From assembly GCF_933775445.1 (NCBI RefSeq), contig NC_065875.1, positions 23,621,555-23,685,554 of the forward strand: a stretch of 64,000 nt of DNA, written 5' to 3'. The notes beneath the pieces are model-generated. The model was not told where the DNA came from, did no database searches, and was given only the letters and a program-made list of their open reading frames with translations. The position numbers and the translations under genes are program-made. Origin of the DNA: Argentina anserina. Its lineage: Eukaryota; Streptophyta; Magnoliopsida; Rosales; Rosaceae. Shown here in pieces: positions 1 to 11,217 of this stretch (within the stretch, counting starts at the first letter, position 1; each line of letters begins with the position of its first letter).

Positions 1-1758
1 TAATTCTTCACCAAACTCTGGATCCTAGCCGGCTCTGAGAATTCATACTTGTCATCCGGCTACAAGAAGAAAGATATAACATGGTCATCCAAACATAAAT
101 AAACAGCTGGATACATATTCATTGCCCAACCAACACAGTCACATAAAAACGACCAAATGTATGAGAAATGAAGGAGGTAAGGTACCCTTAAATATAGTTT
201 GATCTGCGTCCCACGGCTAATCATATTTTCTGGATCAGTTTCTTCCCTGATCACATAAGAGCTACTCTCAGCAGCTGATTCCCAGACGTATTGCTTATCT
301 GACTTGGGGCTTTTTGTAGAAACAACTACCTGATTGTGCAAAATATATACAAAACACTTACAAACTGCTTAACAATCATCCAGACAAAAAGCTCCACTAG
401 GAGAAGATAATATTTAGTATTTCAAGGCATTAATCTAAATACCGTACCTTGTCAGCAACAAGAAAAGCAGAATAGAATCCAACACCAAATTGACCAATTA
501 AACCGTTGTCTGCACCAAGATCCTTGTTTTCCTAACAAAACACAAGCTCAAAAGTAAGATTCAAAGTTGAAAATGAAGATTTAGTAGTACCAATGAGCAA
601 AACCAAGAATCAGTAGTCTGCAGAAAAAAAACAGTATGACTGTATGAGAGAAACCTTTAGAGCCTTCAAGAATTTTGAAGTGCCACTCTGAGCAATGGTA
701 CCAAGGCAGTCAATGAGTTCCTCTTTCGTCATCCCAATACCAGTATCCCTACACATCAGAAAACATGTCAATCATCTCCACCAATCCATCAAGGACCAAA
801 TTAGACATCAAAAGTAACTTCAAAGTTAAAACGAATAGAAGCAACATACGATATAGTAATAGTCCCATTCTCTGGGTCGGGTTTGATGCGTATCTGTAGC
901 TCACCAGCATCTCCAAGCAGAGAGGGCTCGGTCACACTCAAAAATCTCAACTTGTCCAAAGCATCACTTGCATTACTGACACGCCATAACAAAAGAAACT
1001 CAGCATATAAACACAGAACATAATGCACATATTATTCGATCCAAATTCTATTATATATCGTACATTTGTACTTACCTAACCAGCTCCCTAAGGAACACCT
1101 CCTTGTGGCTGTAGAGACTGTGCACTATCAAATCCATTAGCCTACTGACCTGCAATAAGTTCCAAAAGCCCTCAACTTTCAGTTCACAAACCAAAACCCA
1201 ATTCTAAAAATAGAAACATTAAACACTCCAAACTATTAACAAAGCAAAAGCCCCAGAACTCAGAAACCCAAACAACACCACATATCATATAAAGCTTTGA
1301 AATTTATGATGAAACCAAAACTATAAACAGTCCCAATTATGAAGAAAGCCCCAAACTTTTTAAACCCAATGCCTCCATTTTGATTACCCCATACAACACT
1401 AGCACCACTAATCATCTAAAAACTCTATAAAATTCAGAACCCAATTGAGTAAAACCCAAAAAGATCCAAACTTTAGTACAAACAGAGAGAAACCCACCTC
1501 GGCTTGGTACTCAAATTCTTCGCCGGGGGCATCAGCGACCTCTTTCTCGGCGACCGCAGCATCACATCGAACAGTGACCTGTCTATTATTGGTCTCAACC
1601 CTCCATTTCAATCCACCACAAGTGAAGCCCTTTCTGAACCCATTCTGGGGCAGAAAGGTACTTCTGAGGTTCAAGGCCTTGTTGGGGTTTCTGAGTGAGA
1701 AGGAAGGAAGTGAAGCAAGAGAGGCTGTGGATAAGCTTCTGCTCAGAACAGGAGCCAT
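1..1758 (-). CDS. HSP90-5: Chloroplast HSP90 (HSP90.5/HSP90C type), 5' part, truncated by window edge
   Basis: ATP-dependent HSP90 chaperone of the plastid stroma, involved in protein import and folding. Seven exons can be placed on the minus strand: 1758-1498, 1149-1076, 975-850, 748-655, 531-448, 329-186 and 59-1 (continues outside). All boundaries are GT-AG and the phases agree. Residues 1 to about 60 are Ser/Arg-rich and lack acidic residues, as in a plastid transit peptide. The GHKL ATPase domain follows, with [14 protein letters not shown], the nucleotide-binding DTGIGMT and the lid motif [13 protein letters not shown]. Only about the first 270 of an expected 780 or so residues are present; the middle and C-terminal domains lie to the left. 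The start is the first ATG ahead of the transit peptide. The family is certain; the plastid assignment is inferred from the N-terminus. Confidence 0.94.
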
Positions 1759-1881
1759 TGAGCCCTAAACTTCAAAAGTGTGTGTTGTTGGGTTTGAGAC
1801 ACTGCTAGTGTTTTTGTAGAGTAAAAACCCTTGTGACTTGTGAGGGTTTAGCACTTTTTTAAGTAGGAGAGAAAAGGAGGG

Positions 1882-1889
1882 TTCTAGAA
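1882..1889 (-). promoter_or_regulatory. Candidate heat-shock element upstream of HSP90
   Basis: TTCTAGAA is a perfect inverted pair of nGAAn pentamers about 125 bp upstream of the HSP90 ATG, followed by further GAA-like steps (AGAAGAG). This is the known binding pattern of heat-shock factors, and plastid HSP90 genes are heat and light responsive. Seen in sequence; function is inferred. Confidence 0.4.
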
Positions 1890-3269
1890 AGAAGAGAAAA
1901 ATGGAGTTTTGTTTGGACTTGTGAACATTGGTCTGGGAAATTGTAAGGCCTAGATGCTGCCATGTCAGCAACCACAATATCTTCTTCATTTTACATTTTT
2001 CTTTTCATTGATTTTACTACCAAATATGGGCTTGAAATTTTTTAGTTCTTGTTGTACCAGATTATTGGTTCGAGTCATGAGTATGAGTAATACCGACTTG
2101 TTTTTGTCTATATCATCTTATCAACCAATTTTAATCGGTAAAGAAAAAATTATTATCATTACTAACCATTGAAGCTCGTGCCAACACTTCGGTAGTCAAT
2201 ATATTGGTAACCAACTATATTGGTTCAGTCGATAGGTGTTGGTACGGTTTTGTTTGACTAAATATTGCCGGTCTTAGTAGTGAGTATGTTGTTTTTTGCT
2301 ACTCTGCCGGCAAATATTGCTCTTGCGAAATTCATTCTTACTTTCACTCAATAATAAGTTTGAATTTGAGTTGTCTTGAATGAATTTTCTTGAGTTTTAA
2401 CTCGACTTAACTAGAGATTATAATAAGTTTGGATTGTAGGCTAAGGTTGGCTCAACCGTCATTCATTCAATCTAGAAGTGGGAGTAAACTATGGATTGTG
2501 TGACTTGAATTTTAACAAATGATCATGCTTTATACACTTCTAAAAGCATGGATTGCGAACTTTTTTCAATTATACCTAATATTGACTCCCAGCATAAATA
2601 ACACCAAATCTCCAACTTCATTAGTAATATCGTCTCACATTCTATTCGCAGTCCAAGTCTCACTGCATCCCACCTACAATAATAAAGTAGAACAGTGCAA
2701 AATATAAGCAGGGGTGCTACTCAAGCAAAGAAAGGTACATAATCAATTTGCGTCAATAGGCACTTTATTTTTTTCTGAACTTCCCTCTGTATGCTGAACT
2801 TGAAGATCAAAAGGACACACAAATGACCCAAATGAGGAGTGGAGTGTGATATATATTATTACTAATGGGAGAAGGGGATTCTCCTATACCAATAAAGAAA
2901 ATGAAATCTTGAGTAAAAGTATTCCGTTGAGCCAAACTTCACATCAATCAACCAACCAAACATGGAGTCTAAGAAAATATGTTCACTCAATCTTTCTGCA
3001 ACCTCAAGCCTCGAAAGCTGCCGGCTTCATACAGTCGACATTGCACAATCCAACTGATCTCACCATATCTCCCAAGCTGCATAGTTTGCCAACAATGACA
3101 TCAACAATCAGAAAATTCATAGAAAATATAATGAACATCGTAAGAATGAGTACCGGTCAAAGCTGTTTCTTGCTCTATCTGAGTCTGTGCTATTCCTTGC
3201 TTTCCCAGATAGATTAACACTTAGCTTTCTTGACGATTTCTCTCTACTATAACCACCGCTTCTTCGTGA
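1890..3269. other. Intergenic region between the HSP90 promoter and the hydrolase 3' end
   Basis: AT-rich DNA without a credible coding region. The short open frames here have no recognisable motifs and no exon-like borders. The right part probably includes the hydrolase 3' UTR. No repeat structure was recognised. Confidence 0.5.
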
Positions 3270-5150
3270 TTATTTCTCTCTATTCTCTGTGCTCCTTCTC
3301 GATTTTTCTCTCAGCTGTCCAGTGCTCCACCTAGCCTTACTCCTCTTTCCGCTGCTTGATCTTGCCTTGTCATTGTCGCCTATAGTCTTGAGAGGACTCG
3401 GCTCAGTTAAATTTCGGTGCTGTGGTAACTTCTCAATGGCAGATATGAACTTCCTGAGATGCCTCAAGTACTCTGGATAGAGTTCCAGATTACTATGGTT
3501 ACCTCCTTTAAGCCACAAAGGTTCATACTTGTCTTTGCTAAGCTCCCACAGCTGCTTACCATGGGAGATATCCACGACATCATCTTCAGTTCCCTAGCAA
3601 AATTTAACTACACTATCACTATTTCAAATACATGAACAAGAGCACTACTTTCAGAATAAAGAACACAATGAATCTTAATAGTGGATCATTATATGTAACA
3701 TACAACAAGAGCAAAAAGAAATTTGATGAAGGCTTACATGAATCACCAAAACCGGGCTGTTGACAAGTGGCATTTTATCATTATTATGCAACAGACACAG
3801 AGCAAAAACTTTCAACAACAGATTATATAACTCCAACAGCTAAAAAAAACATATGTTGTTCAATGAAAAGTTAGGGGAAGACCTTGTAAATGTCAAACCA
3901 GAATGTTTTCTTAACAGGGTACATTACTCGAAGGCCAGAAAGTATTGGACTGTGAAGTATCACAGCTCTCAAATTAGGCAAACGAGCTGCCAAATCCAAA
4001 GTAGGTCCACTTCCAACTGATTGCCCGTACAATATAACATCTTCTTCCTTCACACCATAGGTCTCTTCAAGGCATCCATATACAGCCTCTATGTCTGCAT
4101 ATGTGTCCTGCTCGCTTGGCTAATGGGCAAAACATGTATTAACGTTAACTACTAGTCTACTATATTGAATCAATCTTTGTTTAAAAGTAAATGTAGAGAC
4201 TAAAAGACAACGTTGTGGAAAATGATCATGAAATTAGTTGAACTGTTTCAGTGGCATTAGTTTTTGACATGTTAAACTCATGGCACCGTAGAGCTTATTA
4301 TCACAATCTCTGAGATTATACATAATATCTCAAAATTTCGAAGCGATACAAAACTAGCTATAAATTAATGAAAAACAAAAACCAACATACTGAACGATCA
4401 CAAAGATGATGATGTATATTGCCACTACAAAGTATGGATTTGATTCAAATTAATCATAATGGGTTTATACCTCTGCTTATGAACTTGTAAACATCAGATG
4501 GTACTCTAAAGAAATTTTATTCCAGACCCCTAATTTGTTCTACACCTATAGCAATCCCAAGACTCCAAAGAGTATGTATAAAACATTCTCTGAAATATAA
4601 TAGTCAAATGTCATTTCCCTCTCACTTTAAGTACACTATCCAATTATGTGATACAGTGACACATGCTCATACAAAGGATTTGAGCCAACTGATCTCACAA
4701 GAATTTTGTACCTTTCCAGAAGATTGTCCATAACCAGAGTAGTCATACCTGAACGGTGAACCAAATCAGATCCATAGCTCAAAATACGTGCTAACAAAAT
4801 TTAAAAAGGAAAAAAATTAACAAGGGAAGTCAGACAGATATGCTGACCCCATAAGATTAACACCCAGATAAACACTAAGCTCACTGAAAACGTGGTACAT
4901 CTGACCAATATCAGAAGCATTTCCATGAGAGTAAAGCACAGTGAGTGAAGCAGATGAATTTTTGATAAACAAACCAACAATCTCATTCCCTTTCTTGGTG
5001 TTGATCTTCACCACGTCCACATCTTCCCTGTGATGAACATCAGAGATCCTCATTTTCCCAGTCGGTTGATCGACATATATATTATATGATGGAGGATCTG
5101 GTGGAAAAAAATGCAAACTTTGCAGCCATAGATGATGTTGCAGAACCCAT
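3270..5150 (-). CDS. ABHD17-like alpha/beta hydrolase, with a frame break and a lost splice acceptor
   Basis: Serine hydrolase of the ABHD17 (palmitoyl-protein thioesterase-like) family. Exons: 5150-4848, 4748-4712, 4119-3883, about 3785-3738 and 3593-3270, giving about 315 aa. The start MGSATS fits N-myristoylation (Gly2, Ser6), which would place it at a membrane. SHGNASD forms the oxyanion region, GQSVGSG holds the nucleophile Ser, GTEDDVVD the Asp and GGNHSNLE the His, so the catalytic triad is complete. The C-terminus is basic and Ser-rich. Two defects are visible. A T7 run in exon 1 (plus-strand 5105-5111) shifts the frame between AAKFAF and PPDPPSY, where T6 would read through. The acceptor before exon 4 reads AT at 3787-3786 instead of AG. 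It is either a young pseudogene or sequence error; the family call is firm. Confidence 0.82.
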
Positions 5151-8100
5151 TTGTTTTGATCGAGGAATAATTGTAAGATTGGTCTAGGAGGTGATTATAA
5201 GTTCTAATATTGCATGGTAAAGTATGGATTTTGTTTGAAGTTGATCAGAGGAAATTAGAATTGAAGTTTTTGTAACTTTGTATTTCATTTCTCCCAAATA
5301 GAAAAAAGGAAGAAAGAAGGTCGCTTGGATTTGGTTAGAGACGAAAGGTTTGAACTAATTCCTGTTTCGTGGGAGATTGATGGAGAGGAAGAGAATGATG
5401 AACTTTCCAAGAGTATCCGGAAGGAAGTCTTGTCGGACAACGGGAACAAGAGTGCAATATATACCTAGTCTTCGTTCTTTTGAATTTGACAATGTGTCCT
5501 CTCTTTTTCTTTTTTTTTTCTTTTTCATTGTAGGATTGACCTGAAATTATATGTTTGAATTTCCAATGTTTTTGATTTGATTGAATTAATTCTCCAGTGA
5601 TAAGTCATAAGTAGTTATGAGTCATAACCCCACGCATACATCTCAAGCTCAGACGCCTTCAACTTAACAGTAGCAATGATAAAAAGTTAGAAAACAAATT
5701 GAAATTTTGGGATCACGATTGAACAGAGCATCATTGGAGGATTAGATACAAAATCATATGGTATTAGCAAATTAAAAGTTAGATATTTGTAAATCAATTA
5801 CAATAAGAATCAATCAAAGCCATTACATAACTTGTGGATTGTGTGATCGACATCTTTGAATTAAATGTGAAATCTTAAATCAAGGAAAATACTTTTGGTA
5901 CAAGTTTAATTTGAAAGTTAAGATTCGTTTATATATCTATTTCTAGTACAAATTAATGATGAATATTATTTTCTATCCACAAATTACAGGTTACCCGATA
6001 ATGCCAAGATCATGGATCTTACAAAAGATCGATTTAGTATTAACGTTGCTGTTATGACTTTGCATTCCATCAAGTGTGTTTTTGTAAATTAGAGTAATAA
6101 GGTGCAAAAAGTAAAAACTGAATGATTTTTTTTGTGGGGTAGATGATCAAGCAATAAGTAAAAGAAGATGAATGGGTGCTAGGTGGGGGGATGATAAGCA
6201 ATAAGTACTAGAAAACTAAACGTCAATTTTAGTTTATAGTCTCATGTAATTTAATTTAGTTTATTTGGATCACTAGAAATCTGGTGCGTTTCGAATGTAA
6301 GATTTTTAATGTGGTGGAAACACAACGTCATCTTTTGGAATTGTTCAGAGAGTTTGCTCTGCATTCTTTTCATACTTACAAAAAATATCATGATATGTCT
6401 ATTTTCTCTATTATTGGTATCTCACAACTGTCTGTCAATGCTACTAGCTTCATTCCGTCCTTTGATTAAGGGTTTTTTTGCTTAAGGTTTGCTATTTGCT
6501 AGGGATTTTTATATTTATGGTTTTGCATGTGTGGGTATACACATGCCGGATTGAGCTTTTGTTTATTCTCTTTATTAGAGTTTATCATATATAGAAGGTT
6601 AGGTTTTTTGTTCCCCTCCTTTGTTAAATAAATAAGAAAGGTTTCACAAAAAAAAAGATGGGGGATGAGATATAAAAGGGAGAGGGAACATAGCATCATT
6701 TCATATTAGACTGTGTTAGTTACTACAACTCATTTAGTTTTGATTATTCAACGGTATCCGTAATATGAAATCATCTTCCTCTTCTTCAATCATAAAGGGT
6801 CGTAGCTTCATTCTCTGAGTTAAGGGCGGAAGAAGTTTATATATACACATTAGAAAGAGTAATATGCAGGCAGAGGCGGATACATGCAGCAGGCTATCAG
6901 GACTGCAGCTCAGACGAAAAATTTGATATAAACTAGCTAGGTACACATATGACATGAAAGCTAGTGATTTGAAATCTGGATCAAAATAATGTACACATAG
7001 GGTGAGTGTAGACTATATATATGTCACTATTACAATTGATCGAGTGTAAGCTAGTGATTTGAAATCTCGATCAAAATAATTTTGGTTCAACAATATTACA
7101 AGACCATCAAAACAGATAAAGAATTATAAAATGACACAATGCCGACAAATTATAATCCCAGCTGAGGGAGGAAACATATGTGACGTGCGCGCAACCACGT
7201 ACAAGCCGCTGGTCCTTTGAGCCTTTGTGCTGCATTGATGTACCGAGATATATATCACTTCCAACAGGAGAGGTTCGAATCCTGACTTGTGAAATGCCAA
7301 TTCAGTTCAGATAAATACCTCATTGACTCATTCAAGTTAAAACTAGCTTGAGAAGCTTGTGAGGCATATCCAAATTGCAGTATCGATTGCATGGACACTC
7401 CAGCGTATGCTTCTTAGTTCATATTTCAAATTTCTTACTATCAGATTCTGACACTCTTAGCATCTGATTTAAAAAACTAAAAACTAAAAAAAAAACAAGC
7501 GAAAATCCGAGCTCCAAATTAGAGCGTCCTGAGGAAGACATGATCGATGATATAAGAAAGAAATAGAATGAAAAAGTTAACAACAACTAAACCGAAGACA
7601 ATCACGCCTTAGGGACAACCGATTTGCAATAAAACAGAAATACGTTCATCTCTCTTAAACCCTAGCTAGCTAGTAGCCCCACTGGACAACTGAACAAGTT
7701 TTAAATCAAACTCATTTGAAGTTTACCATTCTTAATTAGCTCACTGATGTCTAAATCAATGGAATGAAGTCATTGAACCGCGACATAGCACAAAGTTCGA
7801 CCTAATCTATTTGAAGAAACATATACTTAGAGGTGGTTTAAGCCCCCGGTTAAAACAACCGAGCTACACGTACTGTAGCTAGACGATGATCGAGGGACTC
7901 CCACTGGAGTAGGTATAGTTGGATTGAAATGCTTTAATATTTTTTTATCAGTCGTCCCAGACAGTCCTAGTCCACGAACTCGAAGGCGGTTCATTTCATA
8001 TATTTATACTTGCAATTAATTAAGTATATGGAAATAGGCAAGAAAGGTGATCCATTCCAAGAATTACCAACATGCTTTGAGGATCGGAATTACCAATTAT

Positions 8101-9645
8101 GCAATAAGCTAGTTTTGTTTTTCTTAAAAGGATGCAATAAGCCAGCTTAATAAGTGGTCTAAGAGTTAAGATAGACATCTCACATCCTAATTAAGCTCGA
8201 CTTGAAATGTAAAGGGCTATACATAAGGGTTTTTTTTTCCTGTTTCAATTCCCTCGTACAATCCATTAAACAGAAAGAAGTTTCTGTCATCCCAAATTAT
8301 TTAACTTGTCGAATAAATCTATGATAATAGTGCTTATTGAACTATTATATATTGGAGATCGAGCTATCATGAATTGATGAATATCTATAAATGATATTCA
8401 AAAGTTAGGTATACTTTTATTTGCTTAGTTTTTTATAGGTATAATAGAGCCATGATTCTTATTGTCGGTCTTTATGAGTGAATTATCTTTTATACTTTTT
8501 ATTGAATACAATATTTATTGACTTCGTACTAAAAAAAGTATTTGATGAATATATAATGCTACGTTGGTTGGGCTCTATCAGATATTTGAATTTAGTTCTA
8601 TTTCTATGTACCATGAAATAAAACCGACCGGACTTTATTATATGTGAAAATTATCTCACTAGCTCTCTCCTGCTTACATTCACAGTTACATGCATCTCAT
8701 ACATGTACCGATAAGAACATACATATAGGGATGCTCAAAGTCTCAAACTACCACTACTAGGATTATATTAACAGATATCGTTTCCTAACTGATGTTAATC
8801 AAAATAAAATTCGATGTCTTAATTAGTGGGTGGTCGACTAAGATCGGATAAGAAACAGATTTCGATTCTTATCAAGACATCGTTTTACATAAGAAATAGG
8901 AATAAAATCTGTAAACATAACTGATGCTTGTTGTCATTTGTAACATCAGTTTGTTAATTCTAAGTTGTCTTTTAAGTCTTATTGCTTCAATATCTAATTC
9001 AAGTAATTTTTTTCTCTATGCAAGTATTACAATGAAAATATAAGATTTCAGCAAAAGATCGCCCTGGCCTGGTCGCACTTTCATATATGGTTAATATCTG
9101 AATACATGTAACAAGCTTAGGCAACCTCGACATCCAAACCACAGTAGACTAAACTATCGAGCAGTATGAACTAGCCGGCCAACTCCTGTTCTTGTTCTTG
9201 TTGTTGGCGGCAGACAGGCACAGAACACCCTAACTTCCGTAGCTTCCGTTCCACGCCACAGTACATATTTCGTATAGGACATGCCCTTTCACCATTTCTA
9301 TAGAGAGCTTCCAGGTTTGTTTCTGAAAGTTCGAGTAAAAGTACATCAAATTATTCTCAAATGCTTCGAAGATCAAACTACACATGGGTGACTCGCCATT
9401 TTATGTAGTATTTGTAGTGCGCGTCTTGGTCAGAGTACCCTCTAAACGATATTATAAGTTTTTGAAACCCTAGCCTACTTTGACTTGGTATATATGTGTT
9501 AGCCAACTACCTATATTTGACTAGTTAGGGTTTACATCATTCCGGTTCTCTTTGAATTCCATATTTTCTTCCGGTATTTTGCTTGCATTTCTTACTTAAT
9601 TACTTATCTTTCTAACGATAGCTAAGGAAGACTGATCACATATAT
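5151..9645. other. Long AT-rich intergenic region
   Basis: The first 300 bases or so are the purine-rich 5' UTR and promoter of the hydrolase. The rest holds no supported gene. A 61-codon plus-strand frame at 6284-6469, followed by an oligo-A stretch near 6648-6658, could be the end of an old LINE insertion, but no target duplication or reverse-transcriptase motif was seen. A near-repeat of about 40 bp occurs at roughly 6955-6995 and 7045-7085. Confidence 0.4.
9487..9495 (+). promoter_or_regulatory. Candidate TATA box of the RGF peptide gene
   Basis: GGTATATATG lies about 155 bp upstream of the start codon, a plausible TATA position if the 5' UTR is about 125 bp. Inferred from sequence only. 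Confidence 0.35.
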
Positions 9646-10477
9646 ATGGGTCCTGTGAAGTGTGCTTACCTAGCACTGTTGCTGTTTCTTTCTGCTGCAT
9701 GCCTGTGGAAAACCTCTGACGCATCTGCCCGTCGTGAATTAGGTACTTAATTATCTGCCTTTCTTTTTGTCTCTCTGTCTTCTTTCAAGCCCTCATTTTG
9801 TTAATTTGTTTACGACAAGCTTCAAACAAGAAGGTTTATTTCAATGACGTTTATCCCATTCATGGCATATATACTTTTTCCAAACTAATTAATCGAAATG
9901 GAATAATTCTTCTGACAATCGTCTCTGATCCGGAATCTAACAAGGTTGCCGTAGTTTTTTCAGTTTTCTAGTTTGTATTGCTTCCTAAGCTAAATATATA
10001 CTAACACTTCAATATTCTTTGGTTGATGTCAAGGGGGGAATGCCGCTGTGACAAGCACTCATGCTGTTTCGGGACTTTCGACTGTGAATGTAAGGATAGA
10101 TGTCATGATCATACGCAATTCATGATGATTAAAAATGCTCATCAATAACAACTAATAACGATATATAACTGCAGGGAGGTCATATTCAAGTGGTTAGTAG
10201 TCCTCCTAATATTCCTACCAAGGAGAAGACTCAGGAAAGGCCAGGAGGAAGGAAGATGACGGTTCAGAAAGTTAAAGTGGTGGATGCTGCGAGTGCTTTA
10301 AGGAACTCAAACCAGCTTGAAGGGAAGTGTGGGGGTGATCAAGTAAAGAGGGCTAATCATGTCAAGTGTAACCAAGAAAGAGGGACTACTTTTTCTGAGG
10401 GAGTTGATAAGTCTGGTTTTGTAGCTTTTAATGAGGACTACCATGCTCCAAGGCACCACCCGCCTAAGAACAACTAA
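9646..10477 (+). CDS. RGF2-like: Root meristem growth factor / GOLVEN / CLEL peptide precursor
   Basis: Precursor of a secreted, tyrosine-sulfated RGF/GLV/CLEL signalling peptide that maintains root meristem activity through RGFR receptor kinases. Three exons: 9646-9742, 10034-10089 and 10175-10477, all GT-AG, giving 151 aa. Residues 1-28 form a signal peptide (Leu-rich core, cleavage likely after DASA). The middle is a variable basic pro-region. The last 13 residues, DYHAPRHHPPKNN (139-151), match the family consensus: Asp-Tyr for the TPST sulfotransferase at the start, HHPP in the core and an Asn end. The second Pro is the usual hydroxylation site. The peptide sits exactly at the C-terminus, so no C-terminal trimming is needed. 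As I recall, HHPPKNN ends are typical of the RGF2/RGF3 group, and At1g13620 (RGF2) lies in a matching gene order. The exact orthologue is uncertain. Confidence 0.88.
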
Positions 10478-10867
10478 CTAATCCATCGATAACTATGGAA
10501 TTTAGTCAAGTTAGCTAGCTATATAGGCTTTCCAATAAATTTTGGACCTTTTGCTCAATCTTTCGATATAATTTCAGAAAACTTTTCTTGTAGCAGATTT
10601 TATTTCTTGTTTAGGCAACGTTTGATCATCAAAAATGTATGCAACCATGTGTTTTTGGTACGCAATTCCAAATTTTGATCGACAACGTCAATTTTGGGTA
10701 GGCACGCTATAAAGCTCCTGCTCTTACCCTACAACAAATATCAACAAAAGGCACAAGATATTTTTTTGTAGTGTGACTGTGTGAGTGCTTGAGTTAGAGT
10801 CGTAGAGATCAAGAGCACATGCTCCTTTCAGTCCTTTGTATTATTGTCATTCGATATCGACAGAATA

Positions 10868-10870
<3 letters not shown>

Positions 10871-10900
<30 letters not shown>
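10871..10900. repeat. (AT)15 microsatellite
   Basis: Perfect AT dinucleotide array about 320 bp upstream of the glucosyltransferase start; likely length-polymorphic. Confidence 0.95.
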
Positions 10901-10903
<3 letters not shown>

Positions 10904-11155
10904 TGATGAGTTCTAAAAACTTCAATGATTGACATATGCGCAATTTGGGCGTAAACTATGAGCTACTAGTCATGAGGTCAACCTCAGGTAGTGACCCACT
11001 GACCCCAAAAGCTGGTTGTACATGCGGTGCACATCATCGCACTCCATTATTTCTCACCTACTCTTTCTTCACCATATGCCATTTTTCTTTTGCAAGTATC
11101 TTACCTCATTGTGACAAAGCCCGCATGAACCTCATAGCTCCACGACAACAACCCC

Positions 11156-11187
11156 CATCTTCTTCATCTTCTTCTTCCTCCTCCTAG
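11156..11187 (+). repeat. CT/TCT-rich tract in the presumed 5' UTR of the glucosyltransferase
   Basis: Imperfect TCT/TCC triplet run just upstream of the UGT start at 11218. Pyrimidine-rich tracts of this kind are common in plant 5' leaders; no more can be said. Confidence 0.7.
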
Positions 11188-11217
11188 CCTCTGCGGCTCT
11201 GCCTGTTACCAACAACC

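Noticed and set aside
6284..6660. Possible LINE 3' end with an oligo-A tail
   Set aside because: No reverse transcriptase or RNase H motif and no target duplication; kept only as a remark in the intergenic entry.
7272..7282. GGTTCGAATCC matches the pol III B box of tRNA genes and SINEs
   Set aside because: No A box at the right distance, no cloverleaf and no 3' tail or target duplication; an isolated match is not enough.
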